Made by a program: the position numbers and the translations under genes. A stretch of 64,000 bases of DNA, taken from contig NZ_CP138918.1 in the NCBI RefSeq assembly GCF_047123305.1, positions 3,162,001-3,226,000 on the forward strand, written 5' to 3'. The notes beneath the pieces were generated by a model. It worked only from the letters and a program-made list of their open reading frames with translations. It made no database searches and was not told the DNA's origin. Source of the DNA: Thalassobius sp047123305 (GTDB taxonomy: Bacteria > Pseudomonadota > Alphaproteobacteria > Rhodobacterales > Rhodobacteraceae). Numbering within the stretch: the stretch's first letter is position 1; each line of letters starts with the position of its first letter. Positions 60,015-64,000 of the stretch are shown piece after piece.

Positions 60015-60845
60015 TTACTTGCGGCCAGTGACGGCGTCGATATCCGGCGCGTCTACCGCCTTCATGCCAACCACGTGATAGCCCGCATCCACATGCAGGT
60101 TTTCGCCGGTCACACCGCTGCCCAGATCGCTGAGCATATAGAGCGCGGATTTGCCCACGTCCTCAATGGTGACATTGCGGCGCAGCGGCGAGTTCAGCTC
60201 GTTCCACTTCATAATGTAGCGGAAATCGCCAACGCCAGAGGCCGCCAGCGTTTTGATCGGACCGGCCGAGATGGCGTTTACACGGATGCCGTCTTTGCCC
60301 AGATCTTCGGCCAGATATTTGACCGAGGCCTCCAGCGCTGCCTTGGCAACCCCCATGACGTTGTAATGCGGCATCACCTGTTCGGCGCCGTAATAGGTCA
60401 GCGTCAGCGCACTGCCGCCATCCTTCATCAATTTCTCCGCCCGCTGCATCACCGCGGTGAAAGAATAACAGCTGATATCCATCGTCATGTTGAAGTTTTC
60501 ACGGCTGGTGTCCAGATACCGCCCGCGCAGCTCGCTTTTGTCCGAAAAACCAATGGCATGCACGATGAAGTCGATCTTGCCCCACATCGCCTCAATCTCG
60601 GCAAAGGCCGCATCTAGCGAGGCCATGTCGGACACGTCGCAGTTAATCATCGTCTCCACGCCCAGCTGTTCCGCCAGCGGTGCGACCCGTTTTTTGAAAG
60701 CTTCACCCATATAGGTAAAGGCCATTTCCGCGCCTGCATCGGCGCAGGCCTTGGCAATGCCCCATGCGATCGACTTGTCATTTGCAAGCCCCATGATAAC
60801 ACCGCGTTTGCCTGCCATCAATCCGGCCATCAATTGGTTTGACAT
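60015..60845 (-). CDS. fabI: Enoyl-[acyl-carrier-protein] reductase (NADH), FabI
   Basis: Last reduction of each fatty-acid elongation cycle. 276 residues, a divergent short-chain dehydrogenase with GLANDKSIAWGIAKACADAG (about 18-37) and the FabI Y-x6-K active site in YNVMGVAKAALEASVKYLA (about 164-182), then GPIKTLAASGVGDF. Start ATG 60845 (MSNQLMAGL) is preferred over an upstream in-frame codon at 60863. Confidence 0.96.
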   Translation of the reverse strand: MSNQLMAGLMAGKRGVIMGLANDKSIAWGIAKACADAGAEMAFTYMGEAFKKRVAPLAEQLGVETMINCDVSDMASLDAAFAEIEAMWGKIDFIVHAIGFSDKSELRGRYLDTSRENFNMTMDISCYSFTAVMQRAEKLMKDGGSALTLTYYGAEQVMPHYNVMGVAKAALEASVKYLAEDLGKDGIRVNAISAGPIKTLAASGVGDFRYIMKWNELNSPLRRNVTIEDVGKSALYMLSDLGSGVTGENLHVDAGYHVVGMKAVDAPDIDAVTGRK

Positions 60846-61002
60846 TATCCGTTCCCCGCCCAAATGTTTGCGTGCTCTCGTCCTTTAGGGGATGCGGGGC
60901 GTTTGCTCAAGGGCGCGGCTGACGTGGCGGCAGGGCAAAATGTGGATTTGCAAGACCGGGGCGACCGCCCCGATGGACAGGCCCAGGAGAGGGGCAATTG
61001 AT

Positions 61003-61608
61003 ATGAGTGAGCGTACAGGGATTTTTGCAGGCGACGATCCGTTTCAGATCGCCCGCGACTGGCTGGTGGAGGCCGAGGCCAGCGAACCGAATGATCCAAA
61101 CGCCATTGCCCTGTCCACGGTGGACGGGGATGGGCTGCCGAATGCCCGGATGGTGCTGTTGAAGGAAATCGAAGACGCAGCCTTTGTGTTCTACACCAAT
61201 TACGAAAGCGCCAAGGCGCAGGAAATAGACCAGGCGGGCAAAGCGGCCTTTGTGATGCATTGGAAGTCGCTGCGGCGTCAAATCCGGGTGCGGGGGCTTG
61301 TCACCAAGGAAGACGGCCCACAGGCCGACGCCTATTACAAGTCGCGCTCGCTGAAATCGCGACTCGGCGCTTGGGCGTCAAAACAGTCTCATCCGTTGGA
61401 TTCGCGCACAACTTTGATGGGTGAGGTGGCAAAAATGACAGCTATGCATGGCCCTAATCCTGCGCGACCCTCCTTTTGGGGAGGTTACAGAATCACTCCG
61501 GTTGAGATTGAATTTTGGGCGGACGGGGCGTTCCGACTGCACGACCGGTTTGTTTGGCGGCGCAAAACTGCCAACGATCACTGGACGATAGAGCGCCTTT
61601 GTCCGTGA
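61003..61608 (+). CDS. pdxH: Pyridoxamine 5'-phosphate oxidase
   Basis: FMN enzyme that makes pyridoxal 5'-phosphate. 201 residues: PNARMVLLKEIEDAAFVFYT (about 46-65), HWKSLRRQIRVRG (FMN and substrate contacts, about 86-98), and the C-terminal FWGGYRITPVEIEFW, then LHDRFVWRR. AGGAGAGGGG precedes ATG 61003. It diverges from fabI over 157 bases. Confidence 0.95.
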   Translation: MSERTGIFAGDDPFQIARDWLVEAEASEPNDPNAIALSTVDGDGLPNARMVLLKEIEDAAFVFYTNYESAKAQEIDQAGKAAFVMHWKSLRRQIRVRGLVTKEDGPQADAYYKSRSLKSRLGAWASKQSHPLDSRTTLMGEVAKMTAMHGPNPARPSFWGGYRITPVEIEFWADGAFRLHDRFVWRRKTANDHWTIERLCP

Positions 61609-61709
61609 TTTTCACGTGACGCGAAATGCAAATAGTTGAAAGACTTTCAACTTTTGCCTTGCAACAGCCTGCCTGTTTGTCACATGAAATATGTGGGGAT
61701 GACGATCAT

Positions 61710-62258
61710 GTGGGTTACGAAACAGTGAGAACTGAAGTGGAAGACGCCCGCAGGGTAATTGGTCTGGTGAAATGGTTCGACCCTATCAAAGGGTTCGGAT
61801 TCGTTGTCGCTGACGAAGGGGGACCAGATATCCTGCTACATGCGAATGTGCTGCGCAATTTTGGGCAGAGTTCAGTCGCAGACGGCGCGAAGATAGAATT
61901 GGACGTCCAGGAGACGGACCGTGGCATCCAGGCTACCGAGGTGTTCAGCATTGAACCCCCCGTAGGTCAGGAAGGCGCGACCCTTGCGGATTTTGAGGAC
62001 ATAGATCCCGAAGTCATCCGCACCGCTCCTCTGGAACCAGCGCGTGTGAAATGGTTCGACAAGGGCAAAGGGTTTGGCTTCGCCAATATCTTTGGCCGCG
62101 GCGAAGATGTGTTTGTGCATGTCGAAGTGCTGCGGCGCTCTGGCCTGGCTGATCTGCAACCCGGCGAGGCCGTCGGCCTCAGGGTGATCGACGGCAAACG
62201 CGGCCGCATGGCGACAGAGGTCTGCGCCTGGGAAGCAGCCCTCAAAGGCGATGAATAA
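61710..62258 (+). CDS. Cold-shock protein with two CSD domains
   Basis: Two cold-shock domains in tandem in one chain of about 182 residues: GLVKWFDPIKGFGFVVADEG (17-36) and ARVKWFDKGKGFGFANIFGR (about 111-130), each with the RNP1-type KGFGF and a VFVH or ILLH RNP2 motif, joined by an acidic linker (DFEDIDPEVI). It binds single-stranded nucleic acid. The double form is common in this bacterial order. GTG 61710 gives a typical short lead; the frame is open to ATG 61626, which lies just after pdxH, so the start is uncertain. Confidence 0.85.
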   Translation: MGYETVRTEVEDARRVIGLVKWFDPIKGFGFVVADEGGPDILLHANVLRNFGQSSVADGAKIELDVQETDRGIQATEVFSIEPPVGQEGATLADFEDIDPEVIRTAPLEPARVKWFDKGKGFGFANIFGRGEDVFVHVEVLRRSGLADLQPGEAVGLRVIDGKRGRMATEVCAWEAALKGDE

Positions 62259-62748
62259 GATGAATAACTGGAAACGGCTGGCGCAGATCGCGCTGGCCGT
62301 TTTTTCTTGCCTCACCGCCAGCACCAGCGTGGCTGAGGCCAACTGCCGCGAGGATCTGATCCAGCTGAAAGGCCCCTGGGGGCAGGCGCAGTTCCGTGTC
62401 GAAGTGGCCGATGAACCCGTCGAACGCCAGCAGGGCCTGATGTTCCGCAAATCGATGCCACAGGGCGCGGGTATGCTCTTTGTCTATGAGTCGGAACGCA
62501 CCGTCGCCTTCTGGATGCGCAACACGCTGATTCCACTGGATATGATCTTTGCAGATGCCGAAGGTCTGGTGCAGCGGGTGCATCACCGCGCTGTGCCTCT
62601 GGATGAAACGCTGATCCCCGGTGGCGACAATATCAAACACGTGCTGGAAATTAACGCGGGCCTCGCCAAAGCCTTGAAAATAGAGGCGGGCACCTTGCTG
62701 CGACACCCGGCGATTGATCAAAATGTGGCTGTTTGGCCCTGTGAGTGA
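62251..62748 (+). CDS. DUF192 family secreted protein
   Basis: 165 residues with a signal peptide (about 1-28, ending VAEA) and the single DUF192 domain: VERQQGLMFRKSMPQGAGML (about 58-77), FVYESERTVAFWMRNTLIPL, then DMIFADAEG, and IKHVLEINAG near the end. Exported small beta protein of unknown function. Starts within the end of the cold-shock gene (ATG 62251; ATG 62260 is also possible). Confidence 0.9.
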   Translation: MNKMNNWKRLAQIALAVFSCLTASTSVAEANCREDLIQLKGPWGQAQFRVEVADEPVERQQGLMFRKSMPQGAGMLFVYESERTVAFWMRNTLIPLDMIFADAEGLVQRVHHRAVPLDETLIPGGDNIKHVLEINAGLAKALKIEAGTLLRHPAIDQNVAVWPCE

Positions 62749-62798
62749 TTTTCGCTCTTTTCAATCCTCGCGACATTGTTTAGACCGCCCTCACGGTC

Positions 62799-62875
62799 CG
62801 GGGCGTAGCGCAGTCTGGTAGCGCACCTGTTTTGGGTACAGGGGGTCGCAAGTTCGAATCTTGCCGTCCCGACCA
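62799..62875 (+). tRNA. tRNA-Pro (anticodon TGG)
   Basis: 77 bases with an encoded CCA end. The acceptor arm CGGGGCG pairs with CGTCCCG (one G-T), the anticodon arm CCTGT-TTTGGGT-ACAGG contains TGG, and the T arm has GTTCGAATC. It reads CCA and probably other proline codons by wobble. Confidence 0.95.
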
Positions 62876-62894
62876 TTTCTCTGACAAGAGAACC

Positions 62895-62928
62895 AAGAGG
62901 CGCAGGCATTCAGTTGCCGCGCCTCTTT
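62895..62928 (+). terminator. Intrinsic terminator after tRNA-Pro
   Basis: AAGAGGCGC and GCGCCTCTT with a 15-base loop and T run; 19 bases after the tRNA. Confidence 0.85.
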
Positions 62929-63587
62929 GCTGTCCGGCTGACCAGTCGATTAAAACCGGTCGCAGAAACCCAGCCGCTTTCTTCTTGGCAAAAATATCCT
63001 GGGGTGAGCCGCCGCGCGGCGAGGGGCAAGGCCCCTTGTTCGACCTCAACACAGAATCAAATCTTGAGCAGGGGCGGTGCCGCCGAGACGCGCTGCGGGA
63101 TAATCTGCAGAGCGATGCCAATATTTTGTGCAGGCTGCAAGATTTGTTCCATATCTGGGCGACTCTGGCAGCGGTTTTGACCTTTCGGATTCGGTGCGGC
63201 GCGGGCATTTGCCATTCTTGCCAAGCCAGCAAGGGCTTAGCGCCAATTGCCGCTTTGCAGCAAAAATCGCCACTTCATACAGCACTGCGGGATGCAACCG
63301 TTGGTGCCATACCGGTCAACAGGAAAATCTAAAAAATATCGAAATAAATCCGTTGACCGATTAGGGGGTGCCACGCCAATTTGTGGGGGCCAGCGGCGGG
63401 CTGCACCATATCTTGTGGCCGCAGGTGACAGGGACAGTTTCATCGGAACGGGGGAAACCCCCAACCTATTCTTCCTACGGTTCCATGGGGGTGGGGCCGA
63501 AGGCCAAGAGAGATGTGTGCTCCGCTGCTGGCACGAATGCAACGTCATTCGCCATTGGGACAGCTGATTTAACGGGGCAGCACACAG
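62929..63587 (+). promoter_or_regulatory. Long leader / intergenic region before the probable nrdJ
   Basis: 659 bases with no convincing gene. They hold the sequence AAAAATATCCTGGGGTGAGC with adjacent small GC dyads (about 62989-63030), a NrdR-like site (63403-63416) and a perfect GGGGG-AAA-CCCCC hairpin (63450-63462). A second pair GGAAC / GTTCC encloses this hairpin, and a short GGCC-GAA-GGCC hairpin follows. I searched for cobalamin-riboswitch landmarks and did not find them. A structured 5' leader is possible. Confidence 0.4.
63403..63416. promoter_or_regulatory. NrdR-like box
   Basis: GCACCATATCTTGT matches the NrdR box ACACWATATMTWGT at 12 of 14 positions. It lies 172 bases before the probable nrdJ. 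A second box at the usual helical spacing was not found, so this is tentative. Confidence 0.35.
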
Positions 63588-64000
63588 ATGAAAATCGAGA
63601 GACAGTTCACCTCCGCCGGGCAAGATGCCTATGCCGATCTGGAGTTTACCAAAACCGCTTCAGAGATCCGAAATCCGGACGGAACGGTGGTGTTCCACCT
63701 TGATGAGATCGAAGTGCCCTCGAGCTGGAGCCAGGTGGCCTCGGATGTGATCGCACAGAAGTATTTCCGGAAGGCAGGGGTTCCTGTCGAGCTGAAGAAG
63801 GTGAAGGAAGCGGGGGTGCCAGAGTTCCTATGGCGCTCCATCCCTGCTTCCAAAACCACCGTGCTGGGGGGTGAAACCTCGGCCAAACAGGTGTTCGACC
63901 GTCTGGCCGGCGCCTGGACCTATTGGGGCTGGAAGGGCGGCTATTTCTCCAATGAGGAAGACGCCCGCAGCTACTACGACGAAATGCGCTACATGCTGGC
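63588..64000 (+). CDS. nrdJ: Probable B12-dependent (class II) ribonucleotide reductase, N-terminal part (cut by window edge)
   Basis: ATG 63588, 137 codons inside the window without a stop: MKIERQFTSAGQDAYADLEF, then TKTASEIRNPDGTVVFHLDE and EVPSSWSQVASDVIAQKYFR. This is the characteristic N-terminus of adenosylcobalamin-dependent NrdJ in alphaproteobacteria. It reduces ribonucleotides to deoxyribonucleotides without oxygen dependence. The catalytic domain lies outside the window, so the class is inferred from the N-terminus and the upstream NrdR-like site. Confidence 0.7.
   Translation, partial: MKIERQFTSAGQDAYADLEFTKTASEIRNPDGTVVFHLDEIEVPSSWSQVASDVIAQKYFRKAGVPVELKKVKEAGVPEFLWRSIPASKTTVLGGETSAKQVFDRLAGAWTYWGWKGGYFSNEEDARSYYDEMRYML

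Noticed and set aside
63247..63567. 106-codon plus-strand frame before nrdJ
   Set aside because: It has no ribosome site or recognisable domain and crosses perfect hairpins and the NrdR-like site; composition is not protein-like.
62929..63587. Cobalamin riboswitch before the probable nrdJ
   Set aside because: No GCCACTG-type B12 box or the conserved core was found on either strand; only unrelated hairpins are visible.

Overview
The window is about 60 percent GC, gene-dense, and looks like a chromosome segment of a marine Rhodobacteraceae (Roseobacter-group) alphaproteobacterium. The grounds are the trpGDC-moaC-moeA-lexA block next to trpE, yibQ and rluE; the gene-transfer-agent (GTA) lysis pair; the direct-repeat alphaproteobacterial SOS boxes; a probable B12-type ribonucleotide reductase start; and the valine degradation genes. 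No insertion sequence, prophage or CRISPR array was seen.

Layout. 1-4.1 kb: start of a secreted VWA protein, SOS-controlled uvrA, a NUDIX hydrolase and a DUF2892 membrane protein behind an FNR-like site. 4.2-12.6 kb: valine catabolism (mmsB, 3-hydroxyisobutyryl-CoA hydrolase, isobutyryl-CoA dehydrogenase, mmsA, LysR regulator), interrupted by five tandem paralogues of an unrecognised protein family of about 140 residues. 12.7-22 kb: CBS protein, coaD, gap with a 47-residue satellite gene, DUF808 protein, a lone beta-barrel protein, a nonsense-interrupted gene, tkt, a coiled-coil protein and zapA. 22-27 kb: dedA, CGFS glutaredoxin and bolA in a tightly packed operon with an overlapping 44-codon gene, then a cysteine-cluster protein and purL. 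27-32 kb: a candidate small RNA, a LysR gene and a divergent fused indolepyruvate:ferredoxin oxidoreductase. 32-39 kb: acyltransferase, murI, and the cytochrome c maturation genes ccmE, ccmF and ccmH, with a GTA endolysin-holin cassette between ccmE and ccmF. 39-41 kb: three more tandem members of the 140-residue family. 41-54.7 kb: gltA, gltX, comEC, lexA, moeA, moaC, trpCDG, yibQ, rluE, trpE. 54.7-64 kb: ppiD-like, aminotransferase, gpt, L,D-transpeptidase, LysE exporter, fabI, pdxH, cold-shock protein, DUF192 protein, tRNA-Pro(TGG), and the start of a probable nrdJ.

The main candidate for something undescribed is the eight-member paralogous family, in two arrays (five genes at 7.5-10.0 kb, three at 39.3-40.9 kb). 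All eight share two Asp, one Pro and one Trp at matching positions and have no function I can name. The topology suggests a degenerate STAS-like fold, which is inference. Other notable signals are: two genes that begin directly after an intrinsic terminator (the first-transcribed array gene, and the GTA endolysin, whose ribosome site lies inside the terminator stem); matched SOS boxes at uvrA and lexA; FNR-like sites at ccmE and the DUF2892 gene; and a compact small-RNA candidate.
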